This document shows, in pieces, positions 53,273 through 62,716 of a stretch of DNA of 64,000 nt. Where the stretch lies: contig CAYXZC010000002.1 of the NCBI GenBank assembly GCA_964469815.1, positions 15,278 through 79,277 on the forward strand, read 5' to 3'. Every line of letters starts with the position of its first letter. Positions within the stretch are counted from its first letter, which is position 1. Source of the stretch: MGBC163016 sp964469815 (GTDB lineage Bacteria > Actinomycetota > Coriobacteriia > Coriobacteriales > Eggerthellaceae). Under the pieces are notes generated by a model. The model had not been told where the DNA came from, searched no databases, and saw only the letters and a list, made by a program, of their open reading frames with translations. Both the position numbers and the translations under genes were made by a program.

Positions 53273-55024
53273 ATGAAAGCCATAGGCATCGATCTTGGAA
53301 CAACGAACAGCTGCGTTTCTGTGGTGGAAGGCGGGACGCCTGATGTGATCGTAAATGCAGAAGGCGAGCGCACTACGCCATCGGCAGTCGCATTCACGAA
53401 AGACGGAGAGCGTCTCGTGGGCACGGTCGCCTTGCGGCAGCTTGCCATGAACCCCGAGCGCACCATCACATCGGTGAAGCGCCATATGGGGACGAAATGG
53501 CGCAAAAGCATCGATGGGAAGGAATTCTCTGCCACCGAGATATCCGCCATGATCCTGCGCAAGTTGCGCCAAGATGCCGAGAACTTCCTTGGTGAGAACA
53601 TCACGGATGCCGTGATCACCGTACCTGCCTACTTCAACGACATGCAGCGAAATGCCACGAAGGATGCAGGAACCATAGCCGGACTAAATGTCTTGCGCAT
53701 AATAAACGAGCCGACTGCTGCAGCATTGGCATACGGCCTTGACCACGGCGATCCTCAGATGGTGATGGTCTATGATCTAGGTGGAGGAACCTTCGATGTC
53801 TCGATCATAGAGATCGGCGATAACGTCATCGAAGTGCTCGCCACGGCTGGGAACAACCACTTAGGTGGAGATGATTTCGATGAGCGTCTGACCACGTATC
53901 TTCTCGATGCCTTCAAGGCTCAAACAGGGGTTGACCTCTCGAACGATAAGGTCGCATACGAGCGGGTCAAAGAGGCAGCCGAGCAGGCGAAGAAGGAACT
54001 ATCCTCCATGGAGAGCACCGTGGTGAACCTGCCGTTCCTCTCGCAGAATGCATCAGGTCCGCTGCATTTGGAGCAAACGGTCACCCGCTCGAAGTTCAAC
54101 GAGCTGACGGCCGATCTTGTGGCGATGACCACAGAGCCCGTGCAACAGGCTCTAAACGATGCCGGGATCGCATCGAGCGAACTGGGCGAGGTATTGCTCG
54201 TAGGCGGAAGCACCCGTATCCCCGCGGTGCAGCAGCATGTGAAAGCCTTGACCGGCAAGACCCCAACATCGAGCATCAACCCGGATGAATGCGTGGCTGA
54301 AGGCGCTTCCATCCAAGCCGCCACACTCGAAGGAGCTATGACCGGCAACAATGCGCTCATGCCGCGAGGCGGCGAGCTTCTCCTTCTTGATGTGGTGCCC
54401 ATGTCATTCGCCATCGAGACAGTCGGCGGAGTTGCCACACGCGTGATCGAGCGCAACACAACACTGCCCATCCACTACGAACAGGTCTTCACCACAGCAG
54501 CATCGTTCCAGACAAAGGTCGAGATAAACGTGTTGCAAGGCGAGCGCCCGATGGCTGTCGATAACAAGTCGATCGGAAAATTCCAACTCAAAGGGATCAA
54601 GCGAGCCCCCGCGGGCGTTCCACAGATCAACGTCAGCTTCGATCTTGACGCCAACGGGATACTCACCGTAACAGCAACCGACATGGGAACCGGAAATGAA
54701 CAATCGATAACCATCACAGATTCCGAGCGCATGAGCGATGAGGAGATCCAAGCAGCCATAAGGGATGCCGAGCAGTATGCTGAAGAGGATCAGGCAAGAC
54801 GCGAATCATTTGCCGAGCGCGATGAGGCGAACCGGCTTGTAAGCCAGGCAGAAGAGCGCATCAAGGAGGCAGGCAAGGACATGCCCAAGGATGAGAAGCG
54901 GACGCTCAAAGCCTCCATCGCCAACGTGCAAAGATACCTTGCAAAGCGCCCCGAGAAGATGAAGGATACCGACAAGGCGAATTTCACGAGCGCCATCGAA
55001 GAGTTGAAAGGGCTGCTCGGGTAA
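53273..55024 (+). CDS. dnaK: DnaK (Hsp70) of an accessory chaperone operon
   Basis: 583 residues. GIDLGTTNSCVSVVEGG is the N-terminal phosphate loop, VYDLGGGTFDVSII the second, and VLLVGGSTRIPAVQQHV the third. The substrate domain with VTATDMGTGNEQSITIT is present and the C-terminal lid is short. The length fits a Gram-positive DnaK without the proteobacterial insert. There is no grpE, hrcA or hspR beside it, so it is probably a second, specialised Hsp70 working with the adjacent J protein rather than the main heat-shock copy. No CIRCE was found upstream. Confidence 0.93.
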   Translation: MKAIGIDLGTTNSCVSVVEGGTPDVIVNAEGERTTPSAVAFTKDGERLVGTVALRQLAMNPERTITSVKRHMGTKWRKSIDGKEFSATEISAMILRKLRQDAENFLGENITDAVITVPAYFNDMQRNATKDAGTIAGLNVLRIINEPTAAALAYGLDHGDPQMVMVYDLGGGTFDVSIIEIGDNVIEVLATAGNNHLGGDDFDERLTTYLLDAFKAQTGVDLSNDKVAYERVKEAAEQAKKELSSMESTVVNLPFLSQNASGPLHLEQTVTRSKFNELTADLVAMTTEPVQQALNDAGIASSELGEVLLVGGSTRIPAVQQHVKALTGKTPTSSINPDECVAEGASIQAATLEGAMTGNNALMPRGGELLLLDVVPMSFAIETVGGVATRVIERNTTLPIHYEQVFTTAASFQTKVEINVLQGERPMAVDNKSIGKFQLKGIKRAPAGVPQINVSFDLDANGILTVTATDMGTGNEQSITITDSERMSDEEIQAAIRDAEQYAEEDQARRESFAERDEANRLVSQAEERIKEAGKDMPKDEKRTLKASIANVQRYLAKRPEKMKDTDKANFTSAIEELKGLLG

Positions 55025-55076
55025 CTCAAAACATGGAATCCTGCGCATTGAAGGCACCTGCCTGCTGCGTGGAAAT

Positions 55077-55100
55077 AGCAGATCCGAAGATCTGCGCTAC
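55077..55100. repeat. Dispersed 24-base hairpin repeat, copy 2 (inverted)
   Basis: AGCAGATCCGAAGATCTGCG continues to CTAC; its reverse complement matches 37605-37628 with one mismatch. Confidence 0.6.
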
Positions 55101-55180
55101 GATAGATCGAGGATATCCCTTTTCGACCTGATCTGAACGTCTTATCCTTTTTGCTTTCGCAATCCAGCCCAGCGTAACAA

Positions 55181-55208
55181 AAAAGCCGGATGAGAACATC
55201 CGGCTTTT
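55181..55208. terminator. Bidirectional terminator between dnaK and the zinc-ribbon gene
   Basis: AAAAGCCGGATG (55181-55192), loop AGAA, CATCCGGCTTTT (55197-55208). A- and T-runs flank the stem on both sides, so it can end both convergent genes. Confidence 0.88.
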
Positions 55209-55233
55209 CATTTGCTGATATTTCAGCTACAGC

Positions 55234-55518
55234 TTATGCTGAAGGCGGCTTCGGTGCGCCAGGGGCTGCAGGAGCGCCAGGAGCTGCCGGTGCGCCAGGG
55301 GCTGCAGGAGCGCCAGGAGCGCCTGCTGCGGCGATAGCATCGGTGTTAGGGGTTCCGTCAGCATTCATATACTTGCTGAAGTCTGCCTTGCAGAAGGGGC
55401 AGTTCTTGAGAACGAGGCCACCCATGCTCTGGATGGTCTTGCCGCACTCAGGGCATACATTCGGGCCTGCGCCACCTGCGTCTGCTGGTCTAAAACACAT
55501 ATCGCACTCTCCTATCAT
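55234..55518 (-). CDS. Zinc-ribbon protein with Gly-Ala-Pro repeat tail
   Basis: 94 residues. Three Cys pairs (CDMC, CPEC, CPFC) make one or two zinc ribbons. After residue 60 the sequence becomes repeats of Gly-Ala-Pro and Ala-Ala-Pro (about eight units), a low-complexity, extended tail. Such tails are typical of disordered linkers or collagen-like stretches, here too short for a collagen helix. Convergent with the DnaK operon. Function unknown. Confidence 0.75.
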   Translation of the reverse strand: MIGECDMCFRPADAGGAGPNVCPECGKTIQSMGGLVLKNCPFCKADFSKYMNADGTPNTDAIAAAGAPGAPAAPGAPAAPGAPAAPGAPKPPSA

Positions 55519-55734
55519 TTCGAATTCTTATTCGTGTGCATAGCACGACTAGGATAGACCAAAAAAATCAATATGTCTAAGGATTACAAGAGTTTTTCGG
55601 TAAATGATTTTCATAAATTATTGTCAAACAGAAATACTTATCTTTCAAAATACTTCCTCATGAATATTCACACCTACAGCATTAAAACCATACTACGAAA
55701 AGTACCAAACACGAATTGAAAGCAGCTTTCGAAC

Positions 55735-56925
55735 TCAATCGAGGCGCGTTGTCAGATCGGGATGTATGCTCATCGATTGGAATCTGTCGCTCATGTATTC
55801 GTTATCGAAATGGGTGGCGAAGAACTGCGATACAGCCAGATCGTTCACCGGCATCCCCGCAAGCCTTGAATACCAACAATCGAGCGCGATGAGCGTCATG
55901 GCACCATCGAATATCATCAGCGCCGCACATACGGTCGTGAGCGAATAGCGCAACTGCCAAGGTATCTTGTTCACCAGATCGAGAACCCCAGGAAGGAGCC
56001 ATTTGATCCAGATCACGCCGAGCAACCCCCACATGCACATGAACATGAAATCGGTCCTGCCGCCGATATTCAGGAAGCGCCCACTGTAATCCCAAGCAAC
56101 GGCACCGAAAGCGTATTCCAAAAACCAACTGACGAAGTACTCGAAGGCACCGCCCACAACAGCACTGACCAAGAATACGACCACCACATTTGCCTTGTAG
56201 AACCGATTCAATAGGATCGTGAGTATAACGGCTCCGAATCCGTATATCGGAGAGAAAGGCCCCCAAAGCAATCCAGCGCGGATCTGGAATTCGCCCGGAA
56301 CCTCGATCATGTAGTGATAGACCGTCTCGACAACATCTCCGACGAGCGCACCTATGGCGAATATCCAGAACAAGTTGAAGAAATTAAGGGCGATGAAGCC
56401 TTTGCCTGTCTCGTCCCGACCAAGCGTACCATCGATGGCCTCTTCGCGCGCCTGCATATCACGGAGCTTCCGCTGCAGCCTGCGCTCTTCCGATAGAGCC
56501 GGATCCATGAACGTGAACATCCCGATAAGGACCAATCCGGCTACGCAGAACACGATGAAAAGAGGCTTTATCCCCTCGAGCATGAGCTCGCAGAGCGCGC
56601 AACCGAACAGCGCGACGATGGACACCTCCGCAACGATGTGGGCGAACCGCATATGATGCATCAGCATCAGCACGCCAACGCCTATGAAGCCCAACGAGGC
56701 TATCCCCACCAAAACGACCATCACGATGAACAGAACAAGGGATGCTATGGGATGATTCTCGAACTCTCCGTTGTAGAACTGGGCACCCATGACATAGAGC
56801 AGATATGCCACTAACGAGGTGAGCACCACCCCTACGAACAAGAATCCCAGACCTACGAAAGTCTGCGCGATCTTGGCCTGACGGGTCGGAGCGATATCGG
56901 CTGTTATCGGATTCGCTGTTGTCAT
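55735..56925 (-). CDS. Putative CmpB-like (DUF1113) membrane permease
   Basis: 396 residues, about ten membrane helices. The C-terminal half contains GALVGDVVETVYHYMIEVPGEFQIRAGLLWGPFSPIYGFGAVIL and YFVSWFLEYAFGAVAWDYSGRFLNIGGRTDFMFMCMWGLLGV, matching the ABC_trans_CmpB/DUF1113 pattern. The N-terminal half is a different four-helix segment plus a charged loop. No ATPase gene is next to it. Its start overlaps the stop of the flippase gene by four bases, so the two are co-translated. Confidence 0.8.
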   Translation of the reverse strand: MTTANPITADIAPTRQAKIAQTFVGLGFLFVGVVLTSLVAYLLYVMGAQFYNGEFENHPIASLVLFIVMVVLVGIASLGFIGVGVLMLMHHMRFAHIVAEVSIVALFGCALCELMLEGIKPLFIVFCVAGLVLIGMFTFMDPALSEERRLQRKLRDMQAREEAIDGTLGRDETGKGFIALNFFNLFWIFAIGALVGDVVETVYHYMIEVPGEFQIRAGLLWGPFSPIYGFGAVILTILLNRFYKANVVVVFLVSAVVGGAFEYFVSWFLEYAFGAVAWDYSGRFLNIGGRTDFMFMCMWGLLGVIWIKWLLPGVLDLVNKIPWQLRYSLTTVCAALMIFDGAMTLIALDCWYSRLAGMPVNDLAVSQFFATHFDNEYMSDRFQSMSIHPDLTTRLD

Positions 56926-58676
56926 TTGTGTCCCGTCCTCTTCCGCATTACCTCTTCCCTGTGCTCCCTGATAGCTCGAACCTCGCTGGGTCTGAGCTTT
57001 GGCGGATCGTCCACCGCAGAGGGCATATCCTCGTCCACGTTCTCCGCCTCGCTCAATTCAGGATCGGCCGGATCGATAAGATCGACGAACGATGTGCGCT
57101 CCGAGCGATCGGAGGGCATCTGGGAGGTCTTGGAAGAAGAGGCTATGACGGTACCGTCGTCTGTGAGCGTCTTGCCGTGAAGGTCGCGGCGGATGCGGAA
57201 GTATTCCCAAGCGAGAAGGACGAAAAGGATCCCCTCGACGATGACATAGCTCAAGACAGCGCCTTCCAGCTGCGCATAGCGCACCAAAAGGATAGGTATG
57301 AATATCGAGAAGATGAACGTCATGCAGAAGAGCACCGTAACATCCTTCTGACGCCTCATGATCGTGATCACCTGGAACAGGAAGTCGATCGCGGCCGTTA
57401 TGCCCCCGGTTATCAGCATAAGGTAAAGAAGCCCGCGGTAGACGTTGAAATCTATGCCATAGAGGTAATTCATCACAGGGATGCCGATCCAAGCCATTAT
57501 GAGGGCGAAGACGAGCGTTATACCGGCTATGAGCGCGATGATCCCCGCCAAGATCAGATTGAACTTGCGCCGCTTTGCGGAATCCTGCCAAACGCCGGCC
57601 ATGCGCAAGAGCAACGGCTTGTATATGAGCTGAGCTGTGATGAGGATCATCTGAGCCGGAAAGTATAGCGCGTTGTAATACAGCTGGTTGTCGTAGGGCA
57701 AGCTTGCTTCCATAACGAACTTCGGCATGTTCTCGATGACGTTGAAGAAGAACAACGCCACGAACAGAGGCGCGCATACCTTGAACAGCTCAAGGAAGCT
57801 CGGGAAGCTGAAGCGCCTGCTCTTCGGGGTCTCAAGAAGCGTGAGCGGCCAAGTTATGACAACGAACGTTACCGCAGCGGCGATAGCCATGCCCGTACAA
57901 GCTGCAACGGCATTCCTCGAGAAGAAGAGTATCAGCGAGAAGACCACCAGCACCAAGACGGATCGGATGGTCTGCGAAATGCCTGCCAGGTAGAGCTTAT
58001 CGACCTGCTGCAAGCGTCCTTCGTACACATCGGCCAGAGCATCGATGCACCTGTATATGATGACGGCGATGGAGATGTTGAACATCTCGGAATCATATCC
58101 GCGAAGCGAGCAGTAGACCCAACCGACCAGAAGCATCAAAATGCAGGTCACCCAACGATTCGCCTGATAGTCGAGGAAAGAATGCTCGTGATTGATATCC
58201 GATATCTGATAGGTTCGCACGCCGAAATTTCCGATGAACATGAGCAGCAATCCTACGACGAACGCCATGGATATCATACCTGCCTGCTCAACGCCCACAA
58301 GTTGTGTGGACACCATCGTGACCACAGGGAATACCAATGCCCATGTTCCGGAGCCTAAGGTGTTGCAAACGAAATCGCGGGTGGTGCGATGCGGAGCGTA
58401 GCGCTCCTCAGCGGCAGAGAGCCCCTCGCCTTTCATAGCGCCCACCACTCGGTCGAACCACTGGTTCACCGTCCGCGCGATGAAGTTCTGCTTATGCTCG
58501 CGCGGAGCCTTCGCCGGCGCAACCTGCGCCCTTCTTCCTGCAAAGCCCCTTGTCGAACCCTCTTGTGAAGAACGCCTTCTCTCTCGCGGATCATGCGTTC
58601 TGGGAGATACGCTCGTTCGAGAGTGCTTTGCTGTGCGTCTGTTGTTATTCTCGTTGTTTCTCAAGCCGTTTGGCAT
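56922..58676 (-). CDS. Polysaccharide flippase (Wzx-like, MATE/MVF fold)
   Basis: 584 residues. A basic cytoplasmic N-terminus of about 90 residues is followed by twelve to fourteen membrane helices (WALVFPVVTMVSTQLVGVEQAG, FVVGLLLMFIGNFGVRTY, NISIAVIIYRCIDALADVYEGRLQQ). The RCIDALADVYEGRLQQVDKLY segment is typical of oligosaccharide flippases. A long acidic tail follows. It would move lipid-linked glycan across the membrane. No glycosyltransferases flank it. The ribosome site before ATG is distant. Confidence 0.8.
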   Translation of the reverse strand: MPNGLRNNENNNRRTAKHSRTSVSPRTHDPRERRRSSQEGSTRGFAGRRAQVAPAKAPREHKQNFIARTVNQWFDRVVGAMKGEGLSAAEERYAPHRTTRDFVCNTLGSGTWALVFPVVTMVSTQLVGVEQAGMISMAFVVGLLLMFIGNFGVRTYQISDINHEHSFLDYQANRWVTCILMLLVGWVYCSLRGYDSEMFNISIAVIIYRCIDALADVYEGRLQQVDKLYLAGISQTIRSVLVLVVFSLILFFSRNAVAACTGMAIAAAVTFVVITWPLTLLETPKSRRFSFPSFLELFKVCAPLFVALFFFNVIENMPKFVMEASLPYDNQLYYNALYFPAQMILITAQLIYKPLLLRMAGVWQDSAKRRKFNLILAGIIALIAGITLVFALIMAWIGIPVMNYLYGIDFNVYRGLLYLMLITGGITAAIDFLFQVITIMRRQKDVTVLFCMTFIFSIFIPILLVRYAQLEGAVLSYVIVEGILFVLLAWEYFRIRRDLHGKTLTDDGTVIASSSKTSQMPSDRSERTSFVDLIDPADPELSEAENVDEDMPSAVDDPPKLRPSEVRAIREHREEVMRKRTGHK

Positions 58677-58808
58677 AGGGCAATATCATTCCTTTACCGT
58701 GCATTTTCCGTGTATTTATAGTATAGTTTTACCATCATTGCGTGGCTGCACAATCATAAACGCCGCTAGAAATGAACAGTGACGTGCAGTTGAAAGGATA
58801 ACAATTCT

Positions 58809-60113
58809 GTGAGCGAAGTTAATTCGCATGAGAATAGAGGGCATGGGACGGCATCTTCGCCGTCTGCTCAAAGCAGGAGAAGTGCGCCCTATTCCAATCC
58901 TTCAACGCCCGCTCAATACGCATATCCGCAGCCTCCAACCTATCAGATTCCCGTTGCTGTTCCGACCAACATGGTTGGTGGAAGCCCTAATTATGGCGCA
59001 TCGCCGAATAATTTCAACAACGGTAAGAAACATACGAGCAAACTGTTGATCGCCGGCATAATCATCCTCGTGCTGGCATTGATATCGCTTGCCGTCGCCA
59101 TGCTCTTCGTTTTCAAGCCATTCGGGCTCTTCGAAGAGGAGGTGAACGCGCAAGCTCCCTCGGTATCGCAGGTGGAAACGATGTTCGAGGAATCGGATTT
59201 CGAAGGGGATATGCTCGATAGCTTCCAATTCGTTAACACCGAGGACATGCAGGATCCCACCTTCAAGAACACGAAGGTCGGCGAAGTCACGCGCAACCAA
59301 GGCGGAAACAAGGAGATCACCTGCGAGGCTACATCGGATGTGGAGTTGCGCAACAATTCGATATCCGCCTCAACAACGCTCACCATGCGAATGACCTATG
59401 ACAAGGACTCCTCCACCTGGAAGAGCACGCAAGTCCAAACGGGCAACGTGAAGGGAACGCCGGAAGGCCCTGCTGACATAGAGGCTATAAAGAACAACAT
59501 CCTTTCGCTTCTGCGATCATACGACTCGAGCATCGCATCCCAGTTCGCAGGTAGCGAAGTGTCAAGCGATTCGCAGCTCACGAAAGATGGCGGTACGGCA
59601 GCGTTCCTGCTCACCAAGACGGATAACGCCACCGGCGAGAGCAAGACATGCACGGTGAACACCGAGGTCGAGTGGAGCGATACGCGCGGCTGGCAAGTGA
59701 GCATAACCTCTATCGACGGGATCGAGGAGCCGCCTGCTGCTGAAGAGCCGCCAGCAGAAGAGCAGCCTTCAGAAGGATCGGGATCGCAAGGTTCCGGCTC
59801 CTCGCAAACATCGCCTTCGGGAAGCGGGAGCTCCGGCAGCTCCGGAAGCCAACCGACCATGCTGCTCGTTTGCTATTCGGGCGACCTTGTTCAGGTGCCG
59901 GGAGTCATCGAATTCGAGGGATCGCACATCCTGCTTCGTACCGACCATGTCATCCGCGTTGAATTCGACAACCGCGTCTTCATCACCACGTACTTCGAGC
60001 TTACCGGCAACGGAGGGTGGTATCGAGGAGAACACACCACCGTGATAGGTGAGATTAGCGCAACGGGCTCGCTTGGCAAAGCTCCCCTTGTCATCAACGT
60101 CGATTACGACTGA
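58809..60113 (+). CDS. Membrane-anchored hypothetical protein with disordered linkers
   Basis: 434 residues starting at GTG. The first 75 residues are Ser/Pro/Tyr/Asn-rich and probably cytoplasmic. A single helix (LLIAGIIILVLALISLAVAMLFVF) follows, then an exported domain of about 200 residues (VETMFEESDFEGDMLDSFQFVN, ISASTTLTMRMTYDKDSSTWKST, TGESKTCTVNTEVEWSDTRGW). A Glu/Pro then Gly/Ser linker leads to a C-terminal beta domain of about 90 residues. Overall layout resembles actinobacterial DUF4333- or zinc-ribbon-type sensor proteins; no family can be named. Divergent from the flippase. Confidence 0.7.
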   Translation: MSEVNSHENRGHGTASSPSAQSRRSAPYSNPSTPAQYAYPQPPTYQIPVAVPTNMVGGSPNYGASPNNFNNGKKHTSKLLIAGIIILVLALISLAVAMLFVFKPFGLFEEEVNAQAPSVSQVETMFEESDFEGDMLDSFQFVNTEDMQDPTFKNTKVGEVTRNQGGNKEITCEATSDVELRNNSISASTTLTMRMTYDKDSSTWKSTQVQTGNVKGTPEGPADIEAIKNNILSLLRSYDSSIASQFAGSEVSSDSQLTKDGGTAAFLLTKTDNATGESKTCTVNTEVEWSDTRGWQVSITSIDGIEEPPAAEEPPAEEQPSEGSGSQGSGSSQTSPSGSGSSGSSGSQPTMLLVCYSGDLVQVPGVIEFEGSHILLRTDHVIRVEFDNRVFITTYFELTGNGGWYRGEHTTVIGEISATGSLGKAPLVINVDYD

Positions 60114-60177
60114 TCCGCAGAAACGGTATTGCGACTGCATTGTCTGTCTTAGCTGTCTTTCGATCTTGGTTCATAAC

Positions 60178-60299
60178 AATGTGATCAATATGCTTTCGTC
60201 TCGACGTGTCGTCGCCGTGAGCTAACTCGTGAAAACCCAACACGAGTGGATCTCACGGCTCCTTTGACTTAACCTCGACTCAAGCACTTTGATCACATT
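60178..60299. repeat. 122-base nested palindrome
   Basis: Outer arms AATGTGATCAA (60178-60188) and TTGATCACATT (60289-60299), GCTT/AAGC next, then GCCGTGAG (60214-60221) with CTCACGGC (60252-60259), and ACTCGTG (60225-60231) with CACGAGT (60241-60247). The whole can fold into one long hairpin with internal loops. It may be a MITE-like insertion, a structured RNA or a transcript-end element. It lies in the 389-base gap between 60113 and 60503, which holds nothing else clear. Confidence 0.65.
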
Positions 60300-60502
60300 T
60301 TGTATATTAAATTCCTACAGCACGAATGAATCTCATCCGGCCATTTTGCCGATTGGAATGATAGGCAACAACTCGATTACACGGGAGTAACACCGCTGAT
60401 TTCTTCCCCACCTTTCTATGCGCACAAAGGAAAATAGCATCATCGAAACGAAAGTCCTAAACGGACGCAGATCATTGCAAACGAAACCATAAGGAGGGAA
60501 TC

Positions 60503-61048
60503 ATGACAACCCATACTATGAATCAAAGCAGTTCCAGCAAGTACGATTGGGGTCTTTTCTTCGGAGGCATCCTGGTAGCGCTGTGCGGCATCGCGGTGGT
60601 CTTCTGGCCGGGCGCCACTTTGGAGCTTCTGGCAATAGTCGGCGGTGTGGGATTTCTTGTTGCAGGCGTGTTCAACTTCGTGACATGGGTGCGCACACAC
60701 AACTACGTCAGCGGATCCGGCTGGACCCTTGCCAATGCCATCTGCGACATCATCCTCGGGATAATGTTCCTTGTTCACCCGTTCATCGCAGCCGGGGTCG
60801 TAACGTTCCTCGTCGGATGCTTCACCGTGGCCTACGGCGCCTTCGCCATCGTCGCATCCATATCGATGAGCCGCGTGGTAAGCACTTGGTGGGTGATGCT
60901 GCTCAATGGGATCATCTCCATACTCTGCGGATGGTTCTTCATATTCTCGCCAACGTTCTTCGCTGTCTTTTTAGGTGTGTTTCTTCTGATGCAAGGTGTT
61001 ACTATGTCTATCTACGGAATTGCATTTCCAAGAAACAGTATCTATTAG
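60503..61048 (+). CDS. HdeD-family (DUF308) membrane protein
   Basis: 181 residues, six membrane helices in repeated pairs (GLFFGGILVALCGIAVVFWPG, LLAIVGGVGFLVAGVFNF, DIILGIMFLVHPFIAAG, FLVGCFTVAYGAFAI, WVMLLNGIISILCGWFFIF, FLGVFLLMQGVTMSIYGI). This is the HdeD/DUF308 pattern linked to acid resistance in enterobacteria; the role here is unknown. AAGGAGGG lies just upstream of ATG. The methionine aminopeptidase gene follows 17 bases later. Confidence 0.88.
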   Translation: MTTHTMNQSSSSKYDWGLFFGGILVALCGIAVVFWPGATLELLAIVGGVGFLVAGVFNFVTWVRTHNYVSGSGWTLANAICDIILGIMFLVHPFIAAGVVTFLVGCFTVAYGAFAIVASISMSRVVSTWWVMLLNGIISILCGWFFIFSPTFFAVFLGVFLLMQGVTMSIYGIAFPRNSIY

Positions 61049-61065
61049 ATAAGGATGCCTGATAT

Positions 61066-61950
61066 ATGTACGATGGCGAACCCGAGATAGGGCGTAATGA
61101 CGACTGCTGGTGTGGCAGCGGGAAGAAATACAAGAAGTGCCATTTGGATTTCGATGAGCGCTTGCAAGCTTTGGCCGATGCGGGAGAAGATGTCCCGCAT
61201 CGCTATCTTTTGAAGACACCGGAAGATATAGAGGGCATCAAACGAAGCGCTGCGGTGAACATAGGTGTTCTGGACTATGTTGCCGAGAACATCCGCGAGG
61301 GAATAACCACCGAGGATATTGACAAATGGGTGTATGACTACACAGTATCGCACGGGGCTGTTCCGGCACCGCTCGATTATGAGGGTTTCCCCAAAAGCGT
61401 ATGCACATCGATGAACGAAGTGGTGTGCCATGGCATCCCATCTCCCGATGAAGTGCTCAAGTCCGGCGATATCATCAACGTGGATTGCTCCACTATCCTG
61501 GACGGGTACTACTCAGATTCCTCGCGCATGTTCTGCATTGGCGATGTTTCACCTGAGAAGCAAGCGTTAGTGCGCGTTACCAAGGAAGCCGTTGAAGAGG
61601 GGCTTAAGGCCGTGAAGCCTTGGGGTCATCTGGGAGATATCGGCGCTGTTGTGAACGCCTATGCCAAAGACCACGGCTACAGCGTGGTTCGCGAATTCGG
61701 CGGTCACGGCATCGGGCTGGAGTTCCATGAGGATCCGTTCGTCAGCTTCACCACAAAAGCCGGTACAGGCCCCATCCTCGTTCCTGGGCTCATGTTCACC
61801 ATCGAACCCATGATCAACATGGGCAAAGCCCGCATCGACATGAACGACCCCAACGGATGGACGGTTCGCACCAAAGATGGCAAGCCCACGGCTCAGTGGG
61901 AAGTTCAGATAGTCGTAACGGATGATGGCTACGAACTGATCAGTTGGTAG
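61066..61950 (+). CDS. map: Methionine aminopeptidase with N-terminal SEC-C zinc finger
   Basis: 294 residues. An N-terminal SEC-C finger (IGRNDDCWCGSGKKYKKCHLD) is fused to a type I methionine aminopeptidase. Metal ligands fall in IINVDCSTILDGYYSDSSRMF (two Asp), GGHGIGLEFHEDPF (His) and FTIEPMINM (Glu), with a last Glu in WEVQIVVT. SEC-C fusions are known for MetAP types that may dock at the ribosome. Removes initiator methionine. AAGGA lies ten bases before the ATG. Confidence 0.95.
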   Translation: MYDGEPEIGRNDDCWCGSGKKYKKCHLDFDERLQALADAGEDVPHRYLLKTPEDIEGIKRSAAVNIGVLDYVAENIREGITTEDIDKWVYDYTVSHGAVPAPLDYEGFPKSVCTSMNEVVCHGIPSPDEVLKSGDIINVDCSTILDGYYSDSSRMFCIGDVSPEKQALVRVTKEAVEEGLKAVKPWGHLGDIGAVVNAYAKDHGYSVVREFGGHGIGLEFHEDPFVSFTTKAGTGPILVPGLMFTIEPMINMGKARIDMNDPNGWTVRTKDGKPTAQWEVQIVVTDDGYELISW

Positions 61951-62073
61951 GTTTCCTGCTGGCGCACAGATCGACCCGTCGCCATCAGAGCATCAGAGTT
62001 ATCACAAGGATCGAACCACACGAGATCGTACGGGTCAAACCGTAAATATCGAAGGAGCTTTGTGAAGCACGAT

Positions 62074-62670
62074 CTAGACTAGCGCTTCCAACACGTCTTT
62101 CGTGGGAACGATCTTGGCTGCATAACAGCGATTCATGTAATCGAGGCCTTCTGCTTGATCCCCGATGAGGAACGTTGCAGTTGCATCGCTTACGACCACG
62201 ATATCGAACCCGTTGAAATAAGCATCTGCGGCTGTATGCATAACGCAGATGTTCGTATCGAATCCGCAGAGGATGAGCGTCCTTCTTCCCAGCTCATCGA
62301 GCAGAAGCCTGAGCGATGTTTGGAAGAATGCCGAATAGCGCCTCTTCTCGATCAGGAAATCACCTTCCTGCTGTTCGAGTTCGGGTGATGTTCGCGCTTC
62401 GGGCGTGCCGGCAAGCCCGTGATCGCCCCAAAGCTCGAGCTCGCGATCCAAGCCCTTGATGTGCGCATCATTCGCAAAGATGACAGGAACGCCTCTCCTG
62501 CGTGCAGCACGAACGATCTCGGCGGTATTCTGTGTAGGAGGCCTGAGAAGCCCCTCCAAAGGAGAACCGTTAAGATCGCCCAGCTCATCGATCACGAGGA
62601 TCGCGCAATCGTCCACATCTATCCCATCAAGGGTGTTGCTCACACCCTGCTCAACATCTTGCAGCGCCAT
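62074..62670 (-). CDS. Isochorismatase-family cysteine hydrolase
   Basis: 198 residues. The expected triad can be read as Asp in AILVIDELGDL, Lys in FLIEKRRYSAFF and Cys in FDTNICVMHTAADAYF. The TNICVxxTA segment and the closing DIVVVSDAT are typical. The family includes nicotinamidases, isochorismatases and amidases; the substrate cannot be assigned. The ribosome site AAGGATGG is eleven bases from the ATG, somewhat far. thiE lies upstream on the same strand. Confidence 0.85.
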   Translation of the reverse strand: MALQDVEQGVSNTLDGIDVDDCAILVIDELGDLNGSPLEGLLRPPTQNTAEIVRAARRRGVPVIFANDAHIKGLDRELELWGDHGLAGTPEARTSPELEQQEGDFLIEKRRYSAFFQTSLRLLLDELGRRTLILCGFDTNICVMHTAADAYFNGFDIVVVSDATATFLIGDQAEGLDYMNRCYAAKIVPTKDVLEALV

Positions 62671-62716
62671 CTACAGCATCCATCCTTCCTACAACCATGA
62701 CCAGCCGATGATCGGG

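Noticed and set aside
58790..58811. lac operator-like sequence (GGATAACAATT) before the 58809 gene
   Set aside because: The match is partial and there is no LacI-family regulator or dyad symmetry.
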